A stretch of 64,000 bases of DNA from Ichthyophis bannanicus (taxonomy: Eukaryota > Chordata > Amphibia > Gymnophiona > Ichthyophiidae), in contig CM066035.1 of assembly GCA_033557465.1 (NCBI GenBank), positions 897,605,309-897,669,308 of the forward strand. The letters are read 5' to 3'. The translations under genes and the position numbers were made by a program. The notes under the pieces were generated by a model that searched no databases, was not told the DNA's origin, and saw nothing but the letters and a program-made list of their open reading frames with translations. Numbering within the stretch: position 1 is the stretch's first letter; each line of letters begins with the position of its first letter. Positions 55,347-64,000 of the stretch are shown piece after piece.

Positions 55347-55805
55347 GTGGGAGTGCCTGAGTTCTTAAAACACTTGAAAGGCCGGTTACACCGCACCTCA
55401 CAGGTTGCGGAAGTTAATTTAAGGGACAGCCAAGCGAAGCAAAAGTCCTATTATGACCGAGGCACAAAACCTCGCCACTTGGCCGTGGGTGAAAGAGTCC
55501 CGGTGATGGTAGCGGGGCCAGATCCAAAGTTCGAGAGCCAGTGGAAAGGGCCTTATAGGGTAGTGCGGCCTGTGGGCCCGGTTTCCTATCTCGTCGAAAA
55601 CAGAAAAGGACGCCAACAGGTCTACCACATCAACGTTTTGAAGCCCTGGCATGATAGGGTAGCTTTAGCCCATCTGGCCACCATAATCCCAAGAGTAGAA
55701 AAGGTAGAAGAGACACAACACTTTACAGAGCATAAAGCCGGCAAACTCCATCAAAATGCAGATGCCTTGAGCCGTATCACATGCTGTGCCAATGATTTTA
55801 GGTAG
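55347..55805 (+). CDS. Gypsy integrase C-terminus fused to the last residues of RNase H
   Basis: RDSQAKQKSYYDRGTKPR and a WKGPYRVVRPVGPVSY block (GPY/F module), then YHINVLKPWHDR. About 25 residues later TEHKAGKLHQNADALSR appears, the conserved end of Gypsy RNase H ('xxRxGKxxxNADALSR'). The joint is near 55715-55725. Everything of RT and most of RNase H is missing between. Same frame as the integrase core. Confidence 0.85.
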   Translation: MGVPEFLKHLKGRLHRTSQVAEVNLRDSQAKQKSYYDRGTKPRHLAVGERVPVMVAGPDPKFESQWKGPYRVVRPVGPVSYLVENRKGRQQVYHINVLKPWHDRVALAHLATIIPRVEKVEETQHFTEHKAGKLHQNADALSRITCCANDFR

Positions 55806-55819
55806 GCCCGTGATATCTT

Positions 55820-55835
55820 AAGGGGGGGGGGGATC
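55820..55835 (+). promoter_or_regulatory. Polypurine tract
   Basis: AA followed by a run of 12 G and GATC, directly before the 3' LTR. It primes plus-strand DNA synthesis in LTR elements. Confidence 0.7.
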
Positions 55836-57276
55836 TGTGGTGAGAAATTCCCTCCAGAAGAGATGGAGATAGGGGAAAATCCTGGTAGAAGTAATGAAAC
55901 CGCACTAGCACACAGGATTTCCACTGCAGAGTTGGAAAAAACACAGCTCTCTGCTGAGCACAGGACACGCCCCAGCTCAGGGGAGGAGACAGGCTTCTGC
56001 ACTGATTGGGCACGCTCAGGGGAAGGTCAGGGTGTGCCGGGAAATGAAGCCCTTTTAAATCCCCAAGCAGAGAGGGAAGAGGAGAGAAGGAAAGGAGAAA
56101 AGGAGGAAAGAGAAAAAGAGGGAAAAGGAAGGAGGAAAACGCTAGAACCCTGGAGCAAGGCAGAACCTTGGAGCAGTAAACTTTGGAGCCAAGCACACTC
56201 TAAGAAAGAACCTTACTACAAGGTAGAGCCTGGGCGTGGGAACGCTAGCAAATTCAGCACGTGGAAAGAAGGTATCTGGTCTGGTAGCAAACAAGGCTAC
56301 AGAAGCAAGGAAGTGAAGCAGGAAGAAAGCTTTTCAAAGAGAAATTCACAGAGCAGAGTAAATAGCAGTAAGGCTGCTGAGTTTTTGAACCAGAGAGACT
56401 TCTGGAGGAAAGGTGCCAGTTCTTATTCAAACTCTGCTAAAGGTAAAGCTGACTTTTCTACTTTTAATGCTTTACTAGAGAAACCTTTTATTTGTGCTAA
56501 CCTTCACAACGTAAACCCAGCTGCAGAAGCTGATAGCAATTGGGGGAAGGGTGTTACCCTTACCAAAGACTTTCACACGGATAAAGAGCATTTACAGGCT
56601 GAATTGCTTTTAAAACGGTTTCAAGAGTTTCTGGAACTGAGGTCAGGGAAGCTTAGCAGGCCTGACAGAGACAGCGATAGCCTTAGCTCGGATGAATGCA
56701 TGCAAGTGGATAATTACCTGCCTGCCTTAGAAGGAGACCCTTCTCCAATGGATTGCTCAATCTGCCTCAAAGAGGACAGCAATGTAAGAAACCCGTGAAC
56801 ACTGTATGAAAAGAATACAGGGAGTTTGCTGTACTTGCTGCCAAGCTAAAAGGTTTAAAATTGTTTTCATTTGTTGTTTTGAGAAGCCACGCTGTGGAAG
56901 GAACAGCTGTTTGTTTGGTGCTGCAATAATTCTGAAAGGCCACATGAGGCACTGCTGAGTTAAAGCTGCTGTGATTGTGAAGAGCCAAGTAGAAGCTAAC
57001 TTAATTTCAGTTGTACTTCCTATGTTCCTGGTTTCAGCTGTTTGGGTTGAAGTTGCACCTTTTGTGTTCTGTACCATTGAATTTTGATGCGTTGGAAAAT
57101 ATCCCCACAACAATCTTGCAGCCTTACCATTCGTGTCACGACTACAATTTAATCCTGAAGGAAATACAAGTACACGAGTCCCAGAATTCCCAGGGACCAG
57201 TACAAGCTTTATTCCTCAGGGACATTACAAGGCCACTACTGCCTGTAAGCTCTCGGGCCCTGGCAGGAGCGTCGCA
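55836..57276 (+). repeat. 3' LTR
   Basis: TGTGGTGAG...GCGTCGCA, same ends as the 5' LTR. About 10 bases shorter overall because of small indels (for example near 57111 and 57172). Contains the 311-codon frame 55863-56798. Confidence 0.9.
55863..56798 (+). CDS. LTR-encoded ORF, 311 codons, function unknown
   Basis: Starts 27 bases inside the LTR. I do not recognise the protein. Visible: a highly charged Glu/Lys/Arg-rich stretch at about residues 70-92, Ser/Lys-rich middle, and an acidic end with PSPMDCSICLKED. No signal peptide or membrane segment. The corresponding frame in the 5' LTR has the same length (51182-52117) with a single stop. The ATG context AAGAGATGG is fair. It could be an accessory protein or a chance frame kept by recent insertion; conservation in other copies is not known. 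Confidence 0.55.
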   Translation: MEIGENPGRSNETALAHRISTAELEKTQLSAEHRTRPSSGEETGFCTDWARSGEGQGVPGNEALLNPQAEREEERRKGEKEEREKEGKGRRKTLEPWSKAEPWSSKLWSQAHSKKEPYYKVEPGRGNASKFSTWKEGIWSGSKQGYRSKEVKQEESFSKRNSQSRVNSSKAAEFLNQRDFWRKGASSYSNSAKGKADFSTFNALLEKPFICANLHNVNPAAEADSNWGKGVTLTKDFHTDKEHLQAELLLKRFQEFLELRSGKLSRPDRDSDSLSSDECMQVDNYLPALEGDPSPMDCSICLKEDSNVRNP

Positions 57277-57280
57277 ATAC
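57277..57280. repeat. Target-site duplication of the Gypsy element, right copy
   Basis: ATAC; CR1-C text resumes with AGAGTATTAAC. Confidence 0.8.
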
Positions 57281-57528
57281 TTAGAGTATTAACGAACAAA
57301 CAAACCTCTTCCAAAGACAGGGAAGCTGTAAAACTAGAGGCATAACATGAAGCTGCAAAGGGGTAAACTGAGAGGCAACGTCAGGAAATACTTTTCACTG
57401 AAAAGGTGGTGGATGCTTGGAATGCCCTCCCGGTGGGGGCAAAGACAGTGATGGAATTCAAAATGGCATGGGACAGACATTATAGCAACAGGATAAAATC
57501 AAAATAAATATAAATAACTATTTCAACA
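57281..57528 (+). mobile_element. CR1-C, second part
   Basis: Continues the frame of 50738-51154: NKQTSSKDREAVKLEA, then VVDAWNALPVGAKTVMEFK. It contains the left copy of the BovB target duplication (57516-57528). Confidence 0.8.
57516..57528. repeat. Target-site duplication of BovB, left copy
   Basis: AACTATTTCAACA, repeated exactly at 60246-60258. Confidence 0.85.
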
Positions 57529-57997
57529 TCATGGCCAACTGACTGGAAAAGATCTGTGTTTATACCAATACTAAAGAAAGGTGATCCAATAGACTGTGGA
57601 AACTATCGCACAATTGCTCTGATCCCATATGCCATCAAGATTCTACTGAAATTATTCAACAGAGACTACAACCATACCTGGAACAAGAACTACCTGAAGT
57701 GCAAGCAGGGTTCAGGAAAGGGCGAGGAACGAGAGACATCATCACGGATGTGAGATGGATCCTTGAAAAGAGTAAAGAATACCAAAAAGGATATCTATTT
57801 GTGCTTTATCAACTATAGCAAGGCTTTTGACTGTGTAAAACATGAGAAACTCTGGGCCACATGAAGAAGCATGGGTATACCAGAACACCTGATGGTTCTC
57901 TTGCACAATCATACATATCAAGAAGCAACAGTTTGAACGGAACAAGGAGAAACAGAATGGTTTAAAATAAGCAAAGGTGTATGACAAAGCTGCATAC

Positions 57998-59359
57998 ATG
58001 GGAGACAGTCAACATGGCTTTAGACAAGGAAGATCTTGTCTTACTAAACTCTTATGTTTTTTTGAAGGTGTGAATAAACAGGTAGACAAAGGTGAGTCAG
58101 TTTATATAGTGTATTTGGACTTTCAGAAAGCCTTTGACAAGGTCCCTCTTCAGAGACATTTGGCAAAACTAGAGTCATTGGATAGGAGTCAGTGTACTAT
58201 TGTGGATCAGGAACTGGTTAAAAGATAGAAAGTGGAGAGTAGGGCTAAATGGCCAATTTTCCCAATGGAGAAAGGTGAATAGTGGTGTATCTCAGGGATC
58301 TGTGCTGGGTCCGCTGCTTTTTGACATATTCATAAATGACCTGGAAAAGGGAATAACGAGTGAGGTTATCAAATTTGCAGATGATACAAAACTATTTAAA
58401 GTTGTTAAAACCCATGAGGATTGTGGAAAATTGCAAGAGGATCTTGATAAATTGGAAGACTGGGCATCAAAATGGCAGATGAAATGTAATGTGGACAAGT
58501 GCAAAGTTATGCACCTAGGGAAGAACAACCCAAACTCTGGTTACACAATGCAAGGTTCTGCATTAGGAACCACCACCCAGGAAAAAGATTTAGGCGTCAT
58601 TGTGGATAACATGTTAAAACTCTCCGCCCAGTGTGCTGAGGCGGCCGAGACAGCAAATAGAATGCTAGGTATCATAAGGAAAGGAATGGAAAATAAAACA
58701 AAGGCTATTATAATGCTTCTGTATCGTTCCATGGTGCGACCGCACCTTGAATATTGTGTGCAATTCTGGTCGCCGTATCTTAAAAAGGATATAGCGTTAT
58801 TAGAAAAGGTTCAGAGAAGAGCCCCCAAAATGGTAAAGGGGATGGAAGGATACTCCTATGAAGAAAGACTAAAAAGGTTAGGGCTCTTTAATCTGGAAAA
58901 GAGAGGCTGAGGGGAGATATGATAGAAGTCTATAAATTAATGAACGGAGTGGAATGGGTAAACGTAGATTGATTGTTTACGTTATCAGAATATAGAAAGA
59001 CTAGGGGACATGCAATGAAGCTACAGGGTAAACTATTTAAGACAAATAAGAGACAGAAAATATTTTTTCACTCAACGTGTAATCAATCTCTGGAATTTGT
59101 TACCAGAGGATGTAGTAAAGGCTGTTAGTGTAGTGGGTTTAAAAAAAGGTTTGGACAAGTTCCTGGAGGAAAAGTCCTTAAATCATTAGTAAAAAGGGAC
59201 CCAGGATATCAATGCTTGACCCAATACAAGCATTGTGGAACCTGTGTCTTTTGGAGAAACTGCCAGGTATGTATGACCTGGATTGGCCACTGTTGAAAAC
59301 AGGATACTGGGTTTGATGGACCTTGATCTAACCCAGTATGGCATATCTTATGTTCTTAT
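57998..59359 (+). mobile_element. CR1-type LINE (family B) inside BovB
   Basis: Frames 57977-58228 and 58200-58910 give [51 protein letters not shown] and [12 protein letters not shown] one-base loss near 58908 ends the frame. 3' UTR with CCAGTATGGC and tail TTATGTTCTTAT at 59348-59359. The BovB text (CTGCATA/CTTTCC) is interrupted cleanly with no obvious target duplication, as expected for CR1. Confidence 0.85.
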
Positions 59360-59714
59360 ACTTTCCCCCCACCTATTTAATTTATATGCAGAACAAATCA
59401 TCAGAGAAGCAGGATTGAATGAAGACAACAGAGGTGTGAAGATTGGTGAAAGACTCATCAACAACCTTTGCTATGCTGATGATGCCACATTACTGGCTGA
59501 AAGTGAAGATGATCTGAAACATTTGCTTCTCATGATCAAGGAACATAGTCTTAGGATGGACCTGCACCTTAATGTAAAGAAGACAAAGATCATGACAACT
59601 GGCATAATCAATAAGTTCGTCTTTGAAGGAGAAGAAATTGAAATCGTGAATAACTTTAACCTACTTGGATCAACTATCAATAAAGAAGCAACAAGCAATC
59701 AAGAAATCCGATGA
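59283..59714 (+). pseudogene. BovB RT palm segment
   Basis: The BovB-derived part starts near 59361 (LFNLYAEQIIREAGLN). NNLCYADDATLLAES holds the RT active site; HLNVKKTKIMTTG and NNFNLLGSTIN follow. Stop at 59714 in place of a further codon. The first 25 codons of the frame belong to the CR1-B 3' UTR and are not BovB. Confidence 0.7.
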
Positions 59715-60245
59715 AGTATTGCTCTTGGCAGAATGGCTATGAAAGACCTAGACAAGATTCTCAAGAGCAGAGATGTCTCTCTCCATATCAAGATTTGACT
59801 CGTTCAAGCCATGGTATTTTCCATAACATCATATAGATGCGAAAGCTGGACAGTGAAAAAGATAGATAGGAAGAAAATTGATGCCTTTGAATTATGGTGC
59901 TGGCGGCGAATACTGCGTACACCATGGACTGCCAGAAGAACAAACCAATCAGTACTAGAGGAGATCAAACCTAAGCATTCTTTAGAAGCTCAGATGACTT
60001 CGACTTTCATATTTTGGACACATCATGTGAAGAGAGAGATCATTAGAGAAAGACATCATGCTTGGCAAGATGGAAGGTCAACGCAAAAGAGGAAGGCCAG
60101 CAATGAGATGGATCGATACAATAACAGCAGCTACGGGTACCAGTCTGCCAACAATGAGCCACCTGACTGAAGACCGAACACAATTTTAGGACAACTATCT
60201 AGAGGGTCGCCTTGAGTCGACACAGACTCGACGGCAGTTAACAAC

Positions 60246-60258
60246 AACTATTTCAACA
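60246..60258. repeat. Target-site duplication of BovB, right copy
   Basis: AACTATTTCAACA, identical to 57516-57528. Confidence 0.85.
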
Positions 60259-60411
60259 AATAGGGGCGACCTACTTTGAGCGGTTGGTACACCCCTAAAA
60301 AAAGGCATGTGGAGGGTTGACCTGCACGGAACGGCTTTACTGGGCAGACTAGATGGATTATACTGGTCTTTATCTGCCATCATATACTATGTTACAATGT
60401 ATGTTACTATG
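60259..60411 (+). mobile_element. CR1-C 3' end
   Basis: 3' UTR with CTGGGCAGACTAGATGG, TATCTGCCATCATATACTAT and a tail of ATGTTAC-type octamers (60388-60411). Completes the CR1-C begun at 50738. Confidence 0.8.
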
Positions 60412-61480
60412 AAAATGATATGTTCATAATAAGGGTGTTATCTCAATGTCACTAACCTTATGTTCCGGGATATCTACCCCTTTGCAGAACACCAAAGCTA
60501 GCATGTGTCCCTTTTCATGGGTAGGAGATTTGATAACCTGTGGGAATCATAGTGCTGCCATCATGCCGATGAAACCCCTGGTGACAGTGTCTGTGGATTC
60601 AGTATGTAAATTGAAGTCTGCGATGATCAGTAACCTAACCTTTTCCTGCTAGGAAAAAGAAATCTGGCTTTCTTTAGTTTGTTTACGGTAATATCTCACC
60701 ATTGGCATAGCAGTTCCATTTGGTCTCTGGCAATTGCAAAGCTCAGCCTTTTCCTGAGAGAATCTTGAAGTTACAGGGTTGTCCATAAATGCAGAATCTT
60801 CTCCTTTGGAGCTCTGACCCAGAGGTGGGGCAGAATAAATCCTTGCTGTTTTAAAAATCTGAATCCAGGGCTTGGAAGTCTGGAGGAGAATTGAAGCCCG
60901 ACTCCCAGGCTTTTCTCTCCCAAAGCCAGGAGTGGCCTCTTTATACTTCTTAGCCAGAAGCTGGTGAGCACTCCTTCATTTCCAAAGACATCAGTAGGTT
61001 TCAACCAATCAGACAGGGCTGCAGTCTGATGCAAGAACCCACCTTAGTCTTAAGAGCCGACTAAAAAGTTGGTCCAGCACTTTCTGGAAGTTTTAAAAGT
61101 TTGCTCATTGTAATCTACCTTGGGGTTTACTGTTAGCGGTCTGTACGCTCAGGTTTGTAATTCCCAGAGCTTGTAACAAGCATCCATGCCAGAATTTGTG
61201 TCCTTAAGGACAGAAACCTCTGGGAGGGGGCACATCTTCATCAGTCAATGTTAAATGTACACAAAGGCCTCTATTTTTAATGAGGTCCTCACACTTGAAT
61301 CAGGAATGTCTCTCTATCCCTTTTCTCTTGTCTTGGCTGATGCAGGGTGGTGAATTCTGTCTGGCACAGTTCAGTTATTGTGACCCCTGGTTTCATTCAG
61401 TCAGGTCTCAGTTAGGTAAAATATAAGACAATGGATGTACAACTCAACAATAAACACATCTCGGTTAATTTTCAAAAGGG
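60412..61480. other. Intron, apparently unique
   Basis: No recognisable gene or mobile element. Confidence 0.4.
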
Positions 61481-61484
61481 CCAA

Positions 61485-61855
61485 AAATTTACATGGTCTG
61501 AAGGTCTCTGGAAAACTATTCCTGAATTTTTTTTTGACTTGTGAATCTATTGAAAGTCCAAGGACTTTTCTTCTACCATGTTCTTGTGCCCGAAATTCTG
61601 TGAAACCATGTCTAGGTGTACTATCAGAGACATTTACCAAACTTATTCCAGATCCTAGTTCAATTAGTGATCACAAAATGGACAACCAGGTGTAAGTTTG
61701 GTAAATGTCTCTGGAAGTATACCTAGATATGGTTTCACAGAATTCCTGGCACAAGAACATGATAAAAGAAAAGTCTTTGGAGTAAGCCTCTAGAGCAGGA
61801 GTCAAGAGATTCACGAAGCAAAAAAATCCAGGAATGATTTTGCAGGAAGCTCCAG
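61485..61855. repeat. Large imperfect inverted repeat
   Basis: Core arms 61557-61643 and 61695-61781 (87 bases each) match at roughly nine of ten positions in inverted orientation, with a 51-base spacer. Similarity continues outwards with indels (ATTCCTG, run of T, GTGAATCT) to about 61485 and 61855. It could form a long cruciform or, when transcribed, a hairpin RNA. Confidence 0.75.
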
Positions 61856-62660
61856 ACCAGACAATCTTCGGGGCAATCAGGAAACAGAAACAAAAAGCCC
61901 CAGAAGTACAAGACACAGTTAAGAATAGGCTGGCTAGAAACCACCTCTTTGAAATGTAATTACTCTTCCTGAAAGACTCCTGCCTTCTAACTCAAGTGTC
62001 ATCAGCTAGAGACCAGTCTGTGATTACACTGGGGATAAAATAGAATTTGGGATGTTTATGTCATGATTGGGCTAAAACCAATATGAAACTGATATTTCCC
62101 ATGTTTCAACTAATACACATTTCTATTAATTAGTTTTCTATATAGAATTTCTGTTGTGGGGGTGCTGTGGAGGGTGGTGTGCTCAAAAAGGGAAGGCGGA
62201 CAGCTGCCTTTTCTACTAAAGTGACAGCACGTACGATCCCACCTTGGAGAATGCACTTCTACAGCCCAGAGCTTGCTGGGGGTACCTGGCCGCCAGAGCA
62301 TGAATATCTGAGGAAGGGCATGGATCGGCAGAGACTGTTGAAGGAAAAAATAAATGGTTTTAGTTAGAAGCATAAACTCTTTTTGAACACATTTTCCTGT
62401 GTGATGGAAACCTGTGCTCCATGTAACTCAAGAGCAGAAACGGGTATCGTCCTACACAGATATTTGTGAGACTGAGCTATGTTGAATAGCTGTAGCTTTG
62501 TAAACACTGAGTCAGGTTACGTATCCAGAACCTGCTACATTTGCTAGAGATATTGCTGCAGATGGAGTGTTTTAATGTCAACTGTAAGATGTGGGCTGCT
62601 GAGAGACACTTCATAGTCTCTTGGCAGTGAAATGCCTAAAACTGTGGCTCACTATCTGCA
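61856..62660. other. Intron, no feature recognised
   Basis: Open frames at 62110-62373 on both strands overlap and match nothing known. Confidence 0.35.
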
Positions 62661-62661
62661 G

Positions 62662-62862
62662 CTTTCCCTGGAGGAAAGGTCCATAAACTGTTATTAAAAG
62701 GGACCCAGGATATCACTGCTTGACCCAATACAAGAATTGAGGAACATGTGTCTTTTGGGGAGGCTCCTAGGTACTTATGACCTAGATTGGCCACTGTTGG
62801 AAACAGGATACTGGGCTTGATGGACCTTGGTCTGACCCAGTATGGCAGATCTTATGTTCTTA
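62662..62862 (+). mobile_element. CR1-B 3' end fragment
   Basis: CCTGGAGGAAAGGTCC (FLEER codons), stop, TGGCCACTGTTGG, GGACCTTGGTCTGACCCAG and the tail TTATGTTCTTAT at 62851-62862. Confidence 0.85.
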
Positions 62863-62990
62863 TATTTCCCATGGAGCCTCACAGGAACGTTGATTGCATA
62901 ATGTCCTGCTAGACCAGTCCAGACAAGTGGGTTGTGTTCCCCTGCCAGCATATTGGTGGACACAAAGAACAATGAAAAGACCAGGTTTCA

Positions 62991-63673
62991 ATGACATCAT
63001 TCCAATGCCTTTATTTGCCTCAGCCACCAGAGATCTCTTCAGTATTCTTTTGTCTCCAACAGATGGTGGATGGATTTTCTCCACTCCTGGATATGGACTG
63101 CATTGTGTGGTTTGATATTCCCAAGGTGGATGTGCAGGGCCTGGCAGTTACCAGTTGGACTACCATTCCTGTGGAAGGTGGATTGGCCTTAAAGGATACT
63201 CTGGACGGCAAGATAGATTTGTGGTTGAAGACCCAGATCACCATGGTGGCTGCTATTTTTCAGTTGATGGTCTGTGCGAGCCTGATGTCTCAAATCCTGC
63301 TGCAGTGGATTCAGTCTTTTCTGCCAGATGATACTATCCCCCTTTTGGAGTCAGCTAAGGCCTTCTTTTGGGTGTCATGTATGACATGGTATGACAAGCG
63401 GCCAAGGACAGTGTCCTGTTAATAGTGACACGGCATTGGATTTGGCTTCAACACTGGGCAGCGGATACATCTTCCAAAGGCTGGTTTATCCGACTGGTCT
63501 TTAAAGGGAAGTTTCTTTTTGGGGCCGATTTGGAGAAGCTGTTGAAGGACATGGGCAACCCAAAATCTTACCGCCTTGGACGGATGGGTCTGGGGGAGCC
63601 TGTGAAGCGAGTAGGAACCTCCTTTCCATCAGTCTTCACCCGCTCCTCGCGGGCATGGTTGTCAGACTCCTGA
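62991..63673 (+). pseudogene. DIRS-like gag fragment
   Basis: Two adjoining frames. The first (62991-63422) has PVEGGLALKDTLDGKID and LWLKTQ near its middle; the second (63425-63673) has HWIWLQHWAADTSSKGWF and KGKFLFGADLEKLLKDMG. This pair resembles the gag-like protein of vertebrate DIRS elements ('VEGxxxLKDxxDRK', 'RxWLRxWSADxxSK', 'LFGxxLxxxL'). No tyrosine recombinase or RT is in the window. A stop separates the frames. Family call rests on memory of these motifs. Confidence 0.5.
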
Positions 63674-64000
63674 AAGTCTTGGGACTTCCATCTCTACCGG
63701 CCTGGAAAGCCTTCTGGCTGTACACTGCTCTGTACAGCAAGATTTGTGACGTATGCCAGGCTGTCCAAGAAATATAAAACCAACCAGGTACAGGGAGCAG
63801 AAGATCCCTGCTTTGAAGGGTTAAGTGGGCTGAAAGAATCCTGATCCTGGATTTCGCTCATAGATTCCCCCACTCCAAACTGAGGGCTGTTTCACTAGAC
63901 TGAATTTATTGGATCATTATTGTAGATCAGATTCATAAGGCCTATTAAAATCAAGGAAAATGTCCTCCAAAGAAATCAAGGCCCTCCCTGATCATCCCTG
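63674..64000. other. Right end, nothing further recognised
   Basis: May continue the DIRS-like element in decayed form. No motif seen. Confidence 0.3.

Larger units (their letters stand above)
51155..57276 (+). mobile_element. Ty3/Gypsy (Gmr1-like) LTR retrotransposon, RT-deleted
   Basis: Two LTRs (1451 and 1441 bases, TG...CA ends), a primer binding site, gag with zinc knuckle, protease, integrase, GPY/F-type C-terminus, the last residues of RNase H, a polypurine tract and an exact 4-base duplication. Order protease-integrase-(RNase H end) implies that RT/RNase H stood after integrase, as in Gmr1-like elements. RT is absent, so it is non-autonomous. The two LTRs look only a few percent different by eye, so insertion is fairly recent. 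Inserted in CR1-C. Confidence 0.85.
57529..60245 (+). mobile_element. RTE/BovB-type LINE, 5'-truncated, split by CR1-B
   Basis: RT begins at SWPTDWKRSVFIPILKKGDP, NYRTIALI, QGSGKGEERET (shifted QAGFRKGRGTRD), then KAFDC-type sequence. After the CR1-B insertion: LFNLYAEQIIREAG, NNLCYADDATLLAESEDDL (catalytic YADD intact), NVKKTKIM, RCESWTVKK, DAFELWCWRRILRTPWTARRTN and the 3' end with CTTGAGTCGACACAG and a CAA-rich tail. Exact 13-base duplication. Without the insert it is about 1.36 kb. Confidence 0.9.

Noticed and set aside
61435..61916. Two open frames on opposite strands (61435-61695 and 61671-61916)
   Set aside because: Both follow from the inverted repeat; the same sequence is read in each arm.
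1..64000. CRISPR arrays, operons, bacterial genes, rRNA
   Set aside because: Nothing of the kind seen. Splice sites, SINEs and LINEs show animal nuclear DNA.

Overview
The window is animal nuclear DNA, almost entirely intron and transposable elements. The only host coding sequence I can support is two exons of a MAP3K15 (ASK3) orthologue on the + strand: 4331-4470 and a 24-base microexon at 13465-13488, both phase-compatible with consensus splice sites. Exon 1 lies before the window. No convincing later exon is present, so everything after 13488 appears to be one intron of more than 50 kb. The mix of CR1, L2, L1, RTE-BovB, DIRS-like and Gmr1-like elements suggests an amphibian or reptile with a large genome. 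A caecilian is my best guess, from memory of similar CR1 3' ends; this is not proven by the sequence.

Layout. 0.3-4.2 kb: a CR1 copy (family C) with an esterase-type ORF1 and a decayed ORF2, joined to the 3' end of another CR1 (family B). 5.1-13 kb: CR1-A carrying a SINE, flanked by GC-rich serial-hairpin islands, then L2-like elements and small palindromic repeats. 14-21.6 kb: old CR1, further CR1-B copies and two families of short fold-back repeats. 21.7-23.5 kb: mostly unique intron. 23.5-26.5 kb: an RTE/BovB copy with two SINEs. 28.2-41.3 kb: a nested block in which a CR1-B lies in an old L1, a younger L1 (11-base target-site duplication) sits at their junction, and a CR1-A with an 858-codon open frame sits in the younger L1. 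41.8-46.5 kb: direct repeats, L2, a third hairpin island, and an L1 split by a SINE-bearing CR1-A. 46.5-49.2 kb: unique. 49.2-50.7 kb: L2 with a hAT-type MITE. 50.7-60.4 kb: a CR1-C split by a complete-ended Ty3/Gypsy element (two ~1.45-kb LTRs, 4-base duplication) and by a BovB copy (13-base duplication) that itself contains a CR1-B. 60.4-64 kb: unique sequence, a large inverted repeat, a CR1-B tail and a DIRS-like gag fragment.

The most unusual item is the Gypsy element. Its gag has a SCAN-like segment, its integrase directly follows the protease as in Gmr1-type elements, the reverse transcriptase is missing with only the end of RNase H left behind the integrase, and its LTRs carry a 311-codon open reading frame. 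The second is a set of GC-rich islands built as runs of separate hairpins, seen at three places.

None of the transposon genes forms an operon or pathway with the host gene. They are independent insertions and their nesting gives relative ages. Family letters (CR1-A, B, C; alpha, beta, gamma) are my own labels for this window.
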